Shown: positions 48,889-59,932, numbered from the stretch's first letter. The stretch is DNA of 64,000 nucleotides from Strigops habroptila (GCF_004027225.2 NC_044282.2:67214225-67278224); one strand, 5' to 3'. The notes: a model not told the origin generated them from the letters alone. Program-made: numbers and translations.

Positions 48889-50676
48889 CTGATGGAAAAA
48901 CAGACAGCTCAAGTCTTGGAAATGAACTGATTTCAGCTGCATTCAATGCAAGTAAGTTTTTGCATTGGAAGAGTAATGCTAGAAAAAGGATTTGGAATGT
49001 GTCTTTGGATATCTAGACTAAGCCCAGGAAGGTACACTGCTGCCAAGAAGTAGACCTTGGTCTATTTCCAACTTTTCTGTTCTAAGTTGGGTGGAGAATC
49101 ACTTCTTGCCTTAATTCTTTTGAGAGTCAAGATGAAAACCCTAAACCAGGAATTCAGCTTCCTCCTTACTCCTTAAAAGAGATGCCTTTCTCTTCCTGTT
49201 TAGGTCACTCGTGACCTTTAACTCTTGTCTGGGCTCTTAATGCAGGCCGGCTGGCTTCTTCTCTTCAGCCAACCTTTTAGTGCAAGAAAATGCTGACTCA
49301 GTGTGTTTGTTGCTTCTACTTCAAATCCCCACCAGATATCATAGAGAATCACCGCAGGTAGTTCTGGAAATTCCTGTGCAAAAGTAGCAAGATCTGTACA
49401 TTCAAAAGGCAGCTACTACCTGCTCATGGCTTTGCTTCATACTGAAACACCTCTACTGACATGTGAGAGTCCAGAACTAGGTTGGTTTGGTTTTAGGTTT
49501 TTCTTTTTGCTGCTACTTCTCTTTTTACCCCTCCATGGCCCTGCTGCTTGTGAACACATCAGCTAAAATGAGGTGGTCCAGAGTAGTGAAACTTCTCCCT
49601 CATCTATCTCAGCTTGCGGGCCATGATCTTCCAGCATGTTCAGCTCTGAACTCCTCAGAGCAGCTGTAACTGGGAATATGTGTGGAGAGAATTTCAAAAC
49701 AGCTTCTTGGAGCTTCTGCTTGTTCCCTTGTCTCTACCCCAATTTTTTCCCTCCAAGATGTATGTTGCTTAAGGTGTACTGAGGCAGAGCTACCCAGGAT
49801 GCACTTCTGGAAAGTCATTCCTCACCAGCAGGACTATTTCCATCTAATACAACCAGAGAGCACATACTGCCAAGTGGGGGTATGTTGTCTTCTATCCCCC
49901 AGCCCTGCCTACAGGGATGTGGGCTTTCTTCCATGCTAGGACTGTGCAGACCTTGATGTGAACCATAGAATGGTTTGGGTTGGAAGGGACCTTAAAGATC
50001 ATCCAGTTCCAACCCCCTGCCATGGGCAGGGACTCCTTCCACTAGACCAGGTTGCTCAAAGCCCCACCCAACCTGGCCCTGAACACTTCGGGGATAGGGC
50101 ATCCACAATATTAGTGCTGAGGCTGTGTGGGGCAGCATGAGGACTAAATGAGGCAAGCTGAGCTGTCCAGATGTGGTCCTGAATAGGAAGCAGGTCAGCC
50201 TGGCCTCATCCCTGTGTGTATTTTACCAGATGTCCAGCTGTTGCGATGCACTACTGAGCCACGCTGTGATTACAGCGGTTCTCCCATTACCTTGGGACAG
50301 AAGAGCTGTGCTGAAATAATTTCTTTACATACTGCCAATCCCAGAAGCCTCGACGCTGCTGACACGACGTCGCTGGCGTTACATTTACCTTCCAGGAATA
50401 CCCGTTTCCTCGGTCGCAGTCGATCTCCCGCTGGCACACAGCCCGCACGCTCAAGCAGTGGTGTCTCCAGAGGCGGTCGTTGCTCTCGATGACGCGGTGC
50501 CAGCCCTTGCATGTCACGGACGCGTGACACAAGCTCTCAACGTCCAGGCCGCTGAAAATCCGGGAGCTGACCTCCGGTGGGAGGACAGCCACGAAGTCAG
50601 CCGGGCCTCCTCCTCCTCCTCCTCGGCCGGCGGGGAGGAGCGCGGGTCCGCCGGCGGCAGCACGCTCCCCGTCCAT
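48727..50676 (-). CDS. FBXO48: F-box only protein 48, complete CDS in 2 exons
   Basis: FBXO48 is a small F-box protein; F-box proteins recruit substrates to SKP1-CUL1 ubiquitin ligases. Coding exons are 50389-50676 and 48727-48888, joined in phase 0 by donor GTAAAT and acceptor TTTCCATCAG. They total 450 bp, giving 149 aa (human 155). The F-box is about residues 28-74 (VLPPEVSSRIFSGLDVESLC, with W59 and LWRHHC). After it come VRAVCQREID and GYSWK. Exon 2 is strongly conserved: LLRNYWKSKVKQEWLSGKYS and YPMDVDTWGEILEAELER at the C-terminus. The N-terminal 27 residues are Gly-rich and differ from mammals. The start at 50676 (MDGERAAAGG) is the first in-frame ATG. The gene is head to head with APLF. 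Confidence 0.95.
48889..50388 (-). other. FBXO48: FBXO48 intron
   Basis: A 1.5 kb intron that contains a CR1 fragment at 49963-50112 in the same transcriptional sense. Nothing else was recognised. Confidence 0.8.
49963..50112 (-). mobile_element. CR1 LINE fragment (3' end)
   Basis: Minus-orientation CR1 from the tail CCATAGAATGGTTTGGGTTG to GGGATAGGGCATCCACAA, 5'-truncated at about 150 bp. Confidence 0.94.
50389..50676 (-). CDS. FBXO48: FBXO48 coding exon 1
   Basis: 288 bp encoding the Gly-rich N-terminus and the F-box to GYSWK. The open frame reads on past the donor into the intron, but that extension does not match the family. Confidence 0.94.
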
Positions 50677-51400
50677 GCTCGGGGCGGGGAGGGCACCCCC
50701 CGTCACCACGGGCGGCTGCGGTGAGCCGCGGCCCCCGGGCCCGGTTCCGCGCCCGCCGGCATGCCGCTGCCGCCTGCCCGCCGCCGCGGGGGGGGGCTCG
50801 GTGTGTCCTGGGGAGCCGGTATCGGTGCTTTGGAGCTAATCCTTCCGCTTCCCGGCCCCGCCGCTCCGCGTCATGTGACGGAGCGTCCCTGCGTCATCAG
50901 CCGGCGCGCCAGCGGCCCTCGGGAGAGCTGTGGTGGCGGCTGTGGCCGGGCCCTGCCCCGTCCCGGCACACCCGAGGTGAGGCCGGTCCCGCCCCGGAAC
51001 GCACCCAGCTACCGGTACATCCCCTCGCGGGTTGCGCTCCGGGCGGCCCGGCTGCGGCCCCCCCCCCGCCCCGGCCTGCCCTGTGGCGTAGGGCGCTGCG
51101 CCTGGCCCTGCGGAGGTGCTCTCCCTGCCCTGGTCAGGGTGGTTTCGTCTCTCGATCCACCGTGTTCAGAGGGGCACACGCCGCGGGGCCCGCGGCTCCA
51201 TCGCGGTTGGAGCCCGTGCAGAACCGAAACCTCTCGGGAAGCACCCCGAGGGGCCTGTGTGTGGGGCACAGCTTGGTCTCGTGTGTACCTCTTCGGGAGG
51301 CAACGAGCAGTTCGGCGGGTCAGTGTGTGCCTGCCGTGTAACGCAGGAAGCTGTGGAAGGGGCGGCAGCGGCTCCCGAGGGGTGCCGTGCGGTGAATACG
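50400..51400. promoter_or_regulatory. Shared CpG island / bidirectional FBXO48-APLF promoter
   Basis: About 1 kb of GC- and CpG-rich DNA covers FBXO48 exon 1 and extends into the presumed APLF 5' end. Between the genes lie a palindromic E-box GTCATGTGAC (50870-50879), a CRE/ATF-like GCGTCATCAG (50891-50900) and an ETS-like CTTCCGCTTCC (50842-50852). No TATA box is seen. A donor-like CCCGAG followed by GTGAGG at 50977 could end a non-coding first exon of APLF. Confidence 0.7.
50870..50879. promoter_or_regulatory. M-box / E-box palindrome
   Basis: GTCATGTGAC contains TCATGTGA, the core bound by MITF/TFE and USF bHLH-zipper factors. It lies 194 bp upstream of the FBXO48 ATG, between the divergent genes. 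Confidence 0.45.
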
Positions 51401-51411
51401 GCAGTAATTAA

Positions 51412-51606
51412 ACATATCGATTAGATATTAAGAAAAAAAATCCTTCACTGTAAGGGTGCTGAGGCGCTGGCACAGGGTGCCCAGAGAATCTGTGGCTGCC
51501 CCATCCCTGGCAGTGTTCAAGGCCAGGTTGGACGGGGCTTGGAGCAACCTACTCTAGTGGGAGGTGTCTCTGCCTGTGGCAGGGGGTTGGAACTGGATGA
51601 GCTTTA
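51412..51606 (+). mobile_element. CR1 LINE fragment
   Basis: Plus-orientation CR1 from CGATTAGATATTAAGAAAAA through GAATCTGTGGCTGCCCCATC to GGGTTGGAACTGGATGAGCT. The final tail repeat is missing. It abuts the right edge of the CpG island, inside presumed APLF intron 1. Confidence 0.93.
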
Positions 51607-52835
51607 ATGTGAATTGACTAGTGGAAGGGTAAAGGGTTGAAGGGAAAACATTTGCAGTTTTGGTGCACTTTTAAAACCAGCACTTGAGTGCGTGGTGGCA
51701 CCTCAGAGCTGCAGAATTGTAGCCTTTAGTGAGGGCTAGCCAAGAAGTGCAGGATTCGTTGTGTGGCTGATCCTGAAAACTGGGTCTTAATGTTGTTATC
51801 TGACTTTTAGTGTAGAATCCAATTTTGGGAACTTGCAGAGATTTACAGAAAAACAAATTCTAAGCTGTAATTTCAGCTTTCTCAAAGTTTTGTTGTGGCA
51901 GTGACTAGTATAAATTATGTACTTAAAACCCAAACCACTAGAGTGGTGGTCATCAGGGATTGGAAAATCTTTTGTTCAAAATATTTCTAGTGGAAGGTAA
52001 AAAGGCAGGTGTGTTTGTTTTCCCTCTAAGTTGATGTAAGAGTATGTTACATTCAGTTTAGAAGTGTATTAGTGGTCAATGTTCAGACCAACTTTTGTGT
52101 TTGAGTAATAAGTACATGTTTATATTTATGATGAGTTTGAATAACTAAAAATTATTTTGCTTTGTTAGAAAAAAAACAGGAGGCCGATGCATAAGAAACA
52201 CCGAGTGTTCCCCCAGTTGAGACGTCTTGTAGTCCATAGTTAATAAAACCAGCTTGTTCCAACTCTTGAGATACAGGAGCTGCAAAAATGACAAAAAATG
52301 CTGCTACTTCCAGACATTCGGTGGGTGCTTAATTTTTTAAATTAAATTTTAACACTTGTAGGCATGTGTTGAAAATTGAAAAGGTGTTGTGTGTTCTAAA
52401 CCCACTTCTTTTTTCTCTGAGAAGTAAATTACGACAAAGTTGTGTATTCAAAATATCTGTTGTTTTATTGATTAGGATTGTGTGCTACACAAGTATATAA
52501 ATATATTTGTATTGTGTATTTATGTTTACAATAATTATGCTGCAGTAATTTGTTCTCTCAAAAATACAAAAATTGCTACTGCTACAGGAATATTTTGACC
52601 TAACAATATTGTAGCTGAGTTCAGTACTACAGGACGAAGTCCATTTCTGGGCTCTAGTCTGTGTCTGTACCTGCAAAGGCCTAGAGGAATGGATGCCAGT
52701 TCTTCCAACCAGTCTAAAAGCCTCTGAAATGTACATATGGAGTGCCTGTAGCTGGACCATGGTGATGCCTTGTGCTGGCTACAAGTAGGATCAGTTTGTA
52801 GTGTACGAGCAGCCTATTTCACTGGAATTGTACAG

Positions 52836-53005
52836 CTGTGATGGAGTTATGTTGTCAAGATCCAACCAAACACACAGATAAAGAACCTTCCAGCTTTTCT
52901 CTGGCAGCCAGCATGCTGTCCAGTAAAACAGAGTTGTCAGAGCAAGCATCTTCCTCTTTTAAACACTGCCAAGTCAAATGGCTTTCAGACAGTCTGATAA
53001 ATAGT
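52836..53005 (+). CDS. APLF: APLF coding exon (post-FHA linker)
   Basis: 170 bp, phase 1 to 0, after acceptor TTGTACAG. It encodes VMELCCQDPTKHTDKEPSSF through SDSLINS and ends at donor GTATGG. The join INS-VPLFDDN to the next exon parallels human TNS-VSFLGEN, which is the main support. If the FHA exons are truly absent, the ATG at 52841 would be the first candidate start. Confidence 0.65.
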
Positions 53006-56000
53006 GTATGGAGCCAGTGGGATTCTTCTTAGTTCTTCTGTTGTGTGTCTACCAACATAGTGCTAGATTGAACACACTGGTAAACATCATTGTATAGTAG
53101 ATAATAACAATAACTACATACAAGAAATGAAATGTCAGCAGTTACTTTAGCTGAGATTTCTGGGATAGACACTTACCTTTTAGTAAGTAGAGATTCAAAC
53201 TGATGGAATGACTTAGAGTAAGTAAGTATGTACTGAACGTGACTGGTGTATTTACTTTGTTTTTACAGACAAGTTAGAGTGTGTTTCTTTTCTGGAGAAA
53301 GGAATTGAAAGAATGCTAGCAAGACTCTTCTGTTGCGTTTTTCTTGTTTGTTTGGTTAGGTTTTTTGGTTGTTTGAGTCTGGGGGGGGTGGTGGGTGTTG
53401 TTTGTTTTGACAAATAGGCATTTGTTTGTTAAACTGCTCTTTCTCTTATCCCTGCATATGGAAACTCTGTAGCAAGATGCTGGTAAAGCTCTTCTATGAA
53501 ACTTTCAGTTTGTAGCCTTTTAGATATTTATTCCAAAGGTCTGAGGAGGTTATTTTTCCCTTGCATGAAGGTTTCTACAGATGTCATTTTTCTGAGTGGA
53601 GTAGAAAAAAATTTAAAAAATTAGGCAATGAGCACCATCCAAAAAGCAGGTAGTTATCCAGGCTGTGTTTGAAGAACATAACTGTGTACAAACTGGTGAT
53701 TTAGGGTTTTTTTCCCCTCTCTTCAGTAACTGGAAAAAGTTACTAAATAGTAAATATTGTTTCAGGTTCCTCTTTTTGATGATAACGCAAGTGAACAGTC
53801 AAAATCTACCTGGAGAAAGAGAGTGCTTCCATCTTGGATGCTGGAAAAAGATCTCCTGGTTCAGAGAATTTCTGAGCCTGTACCGAAAGCAGGTAGGTTC
53901 GTGGTGTCGTACATTGGCATACCAATATACATTTAGGTGCTTTGATATAATTTTCTTCAGTTATAATGGTGGCAGTAGAGAGTATTAATGTGTTACTTCT
54001 CTTTCCATGCTCCATGCTTGGCAGCTGACAGAGACTGACTTCTGTTGTCTCCTTTGTCATCAGTCCTACAGCCGTGACAGAGTTCTTTGTGATCAGTTGA
54101 TTTCTTAATGTTCCTTTTTTATTTTTTTAATTTTCTTTTTAATGTCAGGTAATACACTCTCTTTGGGCAGCCAAGTACCTGATGTTCTGGAGCCCTATCC
54201 TATAGACTCACTTCATTTGTTCAGTATGCAAATTCTGTGTAGTTTCTGTAGCTTTAATTCCAAGCCTTCTCTATATTTAAGTCACTGATGTGTTGCTCTT
54301 CTAAATTTAGATTCCTCTAATTTCACAGGTTTTAAAAGTAGGGGTTTATTTTATTATTGTCTGTGTTAGTTCTTTAACTGTGACTGCATCAAACCTGATC
54401 ACTTAGTCCAAAGTTACTTCTTAGGAGGAGCAGTATAGTAGTTTCATACCAATATGAGGCCAAAATAGAATTGCATTCCCTCTTGTCCTTCCCACAAAAG
54501 GAAATTGCTGAATGCGTGATAACCTCCTGCTGCTGTGTATCAGCAGTAACAGCAGCAGAATACTGTGTTTAGTCACTATCAATGGGAGGCACGAGGGTGC
54601 CGCATTGGCACAATCCCAAGAAGACTTTCTAGCATGTCTGCTTTTGGTCCTGGGAGCTTGTTAAGGCTTCTAAAACTGCCATTAGACATTCTGTCACAAA
54701 CTTGCCACATGGCATTTATTGCTCTGATGACTTTTATTGATGGAACTGGAGGACTAAAGAAATGAGAGAAGGAAAATGAATATGTACATTAACAATGCTA
54801 CCCCAGTGTTTCTGTCGTTCTCTGTGTGCCCCACCCTGCTTGTGGTCCTGTGGTGAGGTATGAGGTGGTTTAGATGCTGCTGACTTTCCTTCCGTAGTCA
54901 GTCTAAGTGTATGAACTTATGGTTGGTGTGTGCCTCTCTGCTCTTCTGTGTCCAACAGCTGTTCTTTAATGCCTCTCTCCCCATCTTCTATTTCTGCTAA
55001 GCTGGTGTAAGGGAGAAATGTGGCTCTTGATGCCCAAGCAGCCCTGCAGAAGTGTTTCATTCAGTGTCTGACCAATTGCTTCTTATCTCTTAGTTAATTC
55101 AGGTGTCTGGATGGATTGACCTGGACAGTGGTGGCTTTAAACAGATCTGCTGTATGCCAGTTCATACCCCGCCTGTTCCTTTCCTCAAAAGCTAATTCTG
55201 AGAAACTACTTTTTTTTTTATTTTCTTTTCCTTTCTCCTTTCTTTCCCTTGCCAAATCTAGACTGTTCCCTGCTGATTTAGTGCCTCAGATGTAAAAATT
55301 GCATGTACAAGAGGACTTCCACTGGCTGAGTCCTTCACTAATGTGATTGTTTTCTTTATGTTTGGGTTGTTTTTTTGGAGGTTGGTTTGTGTTCTTTTGC
55401 TTGTTTGTTCTTTTGTTTTTTCTTCACTGGTACTATGGTGTTTGTTATATATGTGCATATAAGGTTTGTATCAAAGACTGAAGATTTTGGTCATGTAGGA
55501 GATTTGGAGCTGTGAGGGAAAGGGCAACAGCTGTGTGCTGTTGAAGGCCTGACCTTGAGGGAGCTAAAGATACACACAACCACTATTGGAGCTGTTTAAA
55601 AAGTCATTATGTGAAATAATGATTCTAGCTTAGAATGGACTGCTGTAATAAAACAGCTGATCTCTTCTGCAAATCTAAAATATTTACTTAAAATTGTTAA
55701 ATGGTTTGCATCTTTTTAGGATTGTTTTGGATGGGAAGGTAGAAAGGTAGAGAATAAAACTAAAAGGCTGCTCTTTTATTTGTTTGGGTTTTTTTGTCTG
55801 TCTTCTACTGGAAAGGTAACACTGATCTGTGGTTTTGAAATCGGTCGTTAAAATTTGGAAAAATTCTTTGCTTCATACACATGACTTTGGCATGTCAGTA
55901 TTTTTTGAAGGAGAAGAGTTTTTGAAGTCTTGCAAAATGGCATCAAGTATCTTCCTTCTGAATGCGTTTTGCAGCAGATGGAGCTATAAGAAAACCAGGA

Positions 56001-59000
56001 CAATGGCCTTAGCTGTCTCCCAGCTGTGTATCCAGAAAATACTGCTTCAGTACATAGATCTTACAGTTTTCTGAAGTGTGAAGCTTTCCAGAGAGACATG
56101 ACATTTGCTGCCTTTCTGTTGGTTTCTGGCTGATGAAATAATCAGCCATGATGTGGTTGACTAGGCAAGTGGGCATACACTGATTTTGCCATGTCCTAAT
56201 TGATGTTTGTGTGTATAAACTGGTAGTGTGAAGTGATACTTACATGACAGTACTGTGGTAAATGTTGTTCTTGGACATGTGGTTTACTTGATGAGTTTCC
56301 CTTGTGTAAATTAAATTGTCAGTGTTACTGATACAGTCAGTCCAAAACATCCTTTGCCACATATTTATTATTTTCCTCCAAATTCAGTCCAAAATATCCT
56401 TTACCACACATTTATTGTTTTCTTCCAAATTTCCCCCTCAAGCATGTGTTTTATTCTAAAACATATTTTTTTTACTCCTGTAAGTGGGAAGTGACATACA
56501 CATTGTTGAAACAGCATATGCACAGCTGCTGCTATTTCTCATGCTTTCGTCCAGTGTTCTGTTTTGCTGTAGCTTTAGATTTCTAACATGGTCAGGATTT
56601 TCCTGTAAAATTGCATTCTAAAAGTATCCTTTTATTTTTCTTTTAAGGTAGTAGAATGAAAAAAGGCCAAGGAAGGGGAGAAAGTAATATGGAGTCATTA
56701 GAATCCAAAGTAAATGTGCAGCAGAAAAAAAGATTAGCTTCTGAAGAAACTATAGAGGATTTTGAAGGTGAAGAGGCAGATCAAAAGAAAAGGAGCTGTC
56801 TTTCTATCCCTGTCCCTTCATCTCAGGTAATTACTGGCTCAGGGCAGAACCATGGCATTTGAAAAAGTGAGAATGTAGTTGGCAATGTCATGTTGAAGGT
56901 TGGGTCTACAGCAGAACTGTGTTCTGCTTGTGATTTGTTCGTTAACAGTTGTTTTGAAATGCCAATCCATTGGCCAGCTCTTTGGCAAGGATCATGGAAG
57001 CCTTCAGAGTCTTGGGTTTCTAACACTCCCTTCTCAGGATCTGGGACTTAGGACCCAAATGTTCCAACAATGTTCCAACAGAAATACCAGACTTTCAGCT
57101 TTACAGCAAGAGGCTGGAAGACATAGGCCAACGTACTGTTTCTAGGAGTGGCTTGGTGCATGGTTTCTTCTTTCTGAGAAACCTTTAGGAATAGGTGATG
57201 GTATGACACTGATGTAATGCAACACTGGACTTTGTCCAAAGTAGTGCCATTGTTGTTGGTGAAGCTTTATGGTCAGAAAATCAGGGTATGTGGCTCAGAA
57301 ACTGCCATGTTTTGAAGAAAGGTAGCATGGAGTGTGCTTATGCCACTATCTTAAAATCTGAGCGGAAAAAAAGGAGGTGGGGAAAAAAAAACCCCACCTG
57401 AAATCCAAAATAAGCTGTGGCAATGAGCAAACACATACTTCAGCCCAGCTGGTCAACCCCTGTGTGTCCTCAAAGTACAGCTGTGTTTACAGGCAGTTAA
57501 AGACTTGATGATAGCACCCTGCTAGTAATGAAAAGAGAAGGATGATTCTCAAAAACAAACAAACCATGTTCTGGTGAGAGCAGACTGAGGCTTTCACTGA
57601 CTTTTCCTTTAAGTGAACAACCTGGGAGGTTTTCCTAATCCCTAGCATTAGAATTGCCTGGATCTGTTCTAGGATCTGATGAAATACTATTATTTGATAT
57701 GCATAATTGATTTTGACACTGTTGGGGTTTTGGTTTTTTAATTAATCTTAAGGATAATTGAAATTATCTACTCATGGAGAGCATACCCTCCCAGGGTGGT
57801 TTTGATGTAAGATAGTGGTATTTTTATCTGAATAGAGTGGTGAGCTTCGTTGTTGACTAGGTACATTAATACCAGCTGCAGTGCTATTTTCTCTTTGTCA
57901 AATTACAAGGTGAGTGACTACATAATGAATTACTTCATTTTGCAATTTGTAAGTATAAAGCCTTACTTATTTTCTCTTAATAATTTAATCAGTCATTTTT
58001 ATCTCAAGCACACTGTAAGAAATTGCCTTCAGAACTTTGCAGAAAAAATAACAGATTAGTGCAAACAAAAGTAATAATCAGAGAGAGCTATATAATATTG
58101 GAGTTTTGATATCAAAATCACGCTCCTGCTGTTATATTTAAGGCGATTGAGAAAATCTTCTGTAGGGTACGAAGTAAAAAAAGTGTGTTAATTCTTCCAA
58201 GCGCCAGCAGCCGCCAGGTGGCAATGAAGTCACATACATGCTAGAACCGGGGCCGGCAGTTTTGGTTTTCCTTGATTGCAACCTGGTTTTAGCTAGTACC
58301 TAATAAATGTGAAAGTGCTTGATCTCGTTACATACAATAGAGGCAGTGGATTGAAGTATGTAGTAGAGGAGTTGCAAATGGGAGTCGTAAATTTGAATAA
58401 TTTAGTCCTCCTTTTGTGAATGAAGCTGCAGTTGTTTGCTGAGCCTGATTTTGTGAGTCTCGGTAAAAGAGTCATCTTTGTCTCCAGTTGACTTACTGAA
58501 TATGCTGCTGTCAGGATCATTTGATACTAATGTGGACTTTGCCCTTTCTTAATCACATTCCAGCTCAAATCTAATTGTCTCTGCTTTTGCTTAACCATTT
58601 TACAGGGCTTGCATTAAAAGGAACAAAATCAAATAGGAAACCACCAGCTGATTTTCAAGCTTTGCCAAACACATCTGTGTAAACTAAGTTTACTGGAGGG
58701 GAACTTAAGATAATAAACTGTAGAAAGCAGAGACTTTTGAATAGTTCTATAATGTTTCAAAGTAGTTCAGCCTTCAATATAGGTATGCTTTCAGGTAATG
58801 CCTCAGTTGTTGGGACAATGTTCCTTTCTTCGTTATGTATCTCATATTCTTTTTTTAAAGCACACGTCTCTTATACGTGCACCAAAATTTAAAATACAGT
58901 ATTTGTCAAAACTGAAGTTTTTGCCTTCAGATGGTATCTACTGACAAGCTTCTATGATTTAGAGTCACAAGCTGAGGCATTTAAGATGTATTGGGGTGGG

Positions 59001-59932
59001 ATTAAGCTCAAGGCATATATCATGAATTCCCATGTATCTCTCATACGTAGATAAATACATATATTCCATATATCTTGGTACTTAAGGGATTAAAACTGAA
59101 TCTTTTATAGGAATGTATGTTTTTCTAGATTCTACTATATCTTCACACATATAATCCCCATTCATTTTTCAGGAACAGTACTTTTAATCAAAAATTAATT
59201 TAAACTAAAGTCCTTGGATTATTCACAAACTGAGGAGCTGAAAGAGGAGCCTGATTCCAGTGTGAGGGAACTAAAGCTGAGGATGAGAGCTCTTGGATAA
59301 ATTTTTCTTCAAAGTATGCATGTGTACTTCACTTGAGTCTTTCATTTAGCAGCTAACTGGAGTTTGGAAAGTGGAGGAGAAGATTTTAAAGGCTGGACCG
59401 ATGATCTTTCAAGGTCCTTTCCAACCTAGGCCGTTCTATGATTCTCGGATTTTGAAAATGATGAGGCAGAGTTTGACCTTAAAGCTTTTAATTCTGAAGA
59501 GTGTAAATTTTCAGGTTCTTCAAAATGTAACCTTGTTCCACAGAATACATCTGGATTTCCACTTGAGAATACCATGAGAAACATGGAAGGAAATGGCAAC
59601 ACTGGAACAAAAAACCATGGAAGTTCTCTGGAAAAAAATGATAGGCAGCTGCATAGTAAACAGTCCAAAAGAGTAGGTCAGATCTCCAGTAAAGAAAATA
59701 GAATTGAGGAAGCAGAAAACAAAGCGCAGATTACTGGTTCTACAAGCCAACAAGCTCACTGGGGCAGGACTTCCCAAAATTTTGGTGCCCAGGAAGGGAT
59801 TCTTGAGCCTGATGCAAATCTGGATTACGAGACTGAGATTTCTGATTCAACCAGAAGTGCAGATGCTTCAGAAAGCTCCAAACAGATCAAGCGTAAGAGG
59901 ACACCTTGCATGTATGGATCAGGCTGTTACAG
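52836..59932 (+). CDS. APLF: Aprataxin and PNKP-like factor, partial (internal exons only)
   Basis: APLF is a scaffold of non-homologous end joining and single-strand break repair: it binds XRCC1/XRCC4 through an FHA domain, Ku through a short basic motif, poly(ADP-ribose) through two PBZ zinc fingers, and histones through an acidic tail. Exons recognised are 52836-53005, 53766-53892, 56648-56826 and about 59466-59932. Exon 53766 encodes the Ku-binding motif RKRVLPSWML (human RKRILPTWML). The last exon ends in KRKRTPCMYGSGCYR, the first half of PBZ finger 1, split after CYR as I expect from the human protein. The low-complexity middle is poorly conserved. The rest of PBZ1, PBZ2 and the acidic tail are not found before 64000 and presumably lie beyond it. 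No FHA exon was found upstream. Confidence 0.9.
53006..53765 (+). other. APLF: APLF intron with G/T-rich tract
   Basis: A 760-bp intron. A T/G-rich stretch with an eight-G run lies at about 53337-53420. Nothing else was recognised. Confidence 0.7.
53766..53892 (+). CDS. APLF: APLF coding exon with Ku-binding motif
   Basis: 127 bp, phase 0 to 1. Encodes VPLFDDNASEQSKSTWRK then RVLPSWMLEKDLLVQ. The RKRxLPxWML core is the Ku80-binding motif of APLF. Acceptor TTTCAG, donor GTAGGT. Confidence 0.92.
53893..56647 (+). other. APLF: APLF intron with G/T-rich and tandem tracts
   Basis: A 2.75 kb intron containing a T/G-rich stretch (about 55352-55421) and the 47-bp tandem duplication at 56338-56431. 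No exon or RNA gene was recognised. Confidence 0.7.
56338..56431 (+). repeat. 47-bp tandem duplication
   Basis: Two adjacent 47-bp units, each starting CAGTCCAAAA and ending TTCCAAATT or CTCCAAATT, at 56338-56384 and 56385-56431. They differ at about five positions. The right copy ends about 215 bp before an APLF exon. Confidence 0.9.
56648..56826 (+). CDS. APLF: APLF coding exon (disordered linker)
   Basis: 179 bp, phase 1 to 0. Charged, Ser/Lys/Glu-rich peptide: GSRMKKGQGRGESNMES to CLSIPVPSSQ. It aligns in position with human GSGKEEICKDKSQL. Acceptor TTTTAAG is pyrimidine-rich but ends in AAG; donor GTAATT. Confidence 0.8.
56827..59465 (+). other. APLF: APLF intron before the PBZ exon
   Basis: A 2.6 kb interval that may contain a further small exon, as the phase problem of the next exon suggests. 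I could not identify one. A CR1 tail fragment closes it at 59392-59446. Confidence 0.55.
59392..59446 (+). mobile_element. CR1 tail remnant beside an APLF exon
   Basis: About 55 bp matching the CR1 3' end in plus orientation: GATGATCTTTCAAGGTCCTT then CCAACCTAGGCCGTTCTATG and ATTCT. The open coding frame of the following APLF exon begins at its right edge. Confidence 0.8.
59466..59932 (+). CDS. APLF: APLF coding exon ending in PBZ finger 1
   Basis: The frame is open from about 59442 to the donor GTAAAG at 59933. It includes KCNLVPQNTSGFPLENTM, then ISDSTRSADASESSKQ and RKRTPCMYGSGCYR. The 3' end is secure. The 5' end is not. The best-looking acceptor (AAATTTTCAG, exon from 59515) is in the wrong phase for the preceding exon. 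The phase-compatible AG at 59464-59465 has a weak pyrimidine tract. An unseen intervening exon would also explain this. Confidence 0.8.

Noticed and set aside
50577-51411. 254- and 216-residue plus-strand open frames, considered as APLF exon 1
   Set aside because: Compositionally driven Arg/Pro/Ala-rich reading of a CpG island. No FHA motif; a short RR-containing match to SRRH was judged chance.
52169-52320. Segment with acceptor- and donor-like ends (GTGGGT), considered as an APLF FHA exon
   Set aside because: The phase-compatible frame has no FHA features and is interrupted by stops upstream. At most a non-coding leader exon.
59215-59299. Open frame reading SLDYSQTEELKEEPDSSVRE, considered as a missing APLF exon
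   Set aside because: It looks coding-like, but the acceptor is poor, the only donor-like word is weak, and no alignment to APLF could be made.
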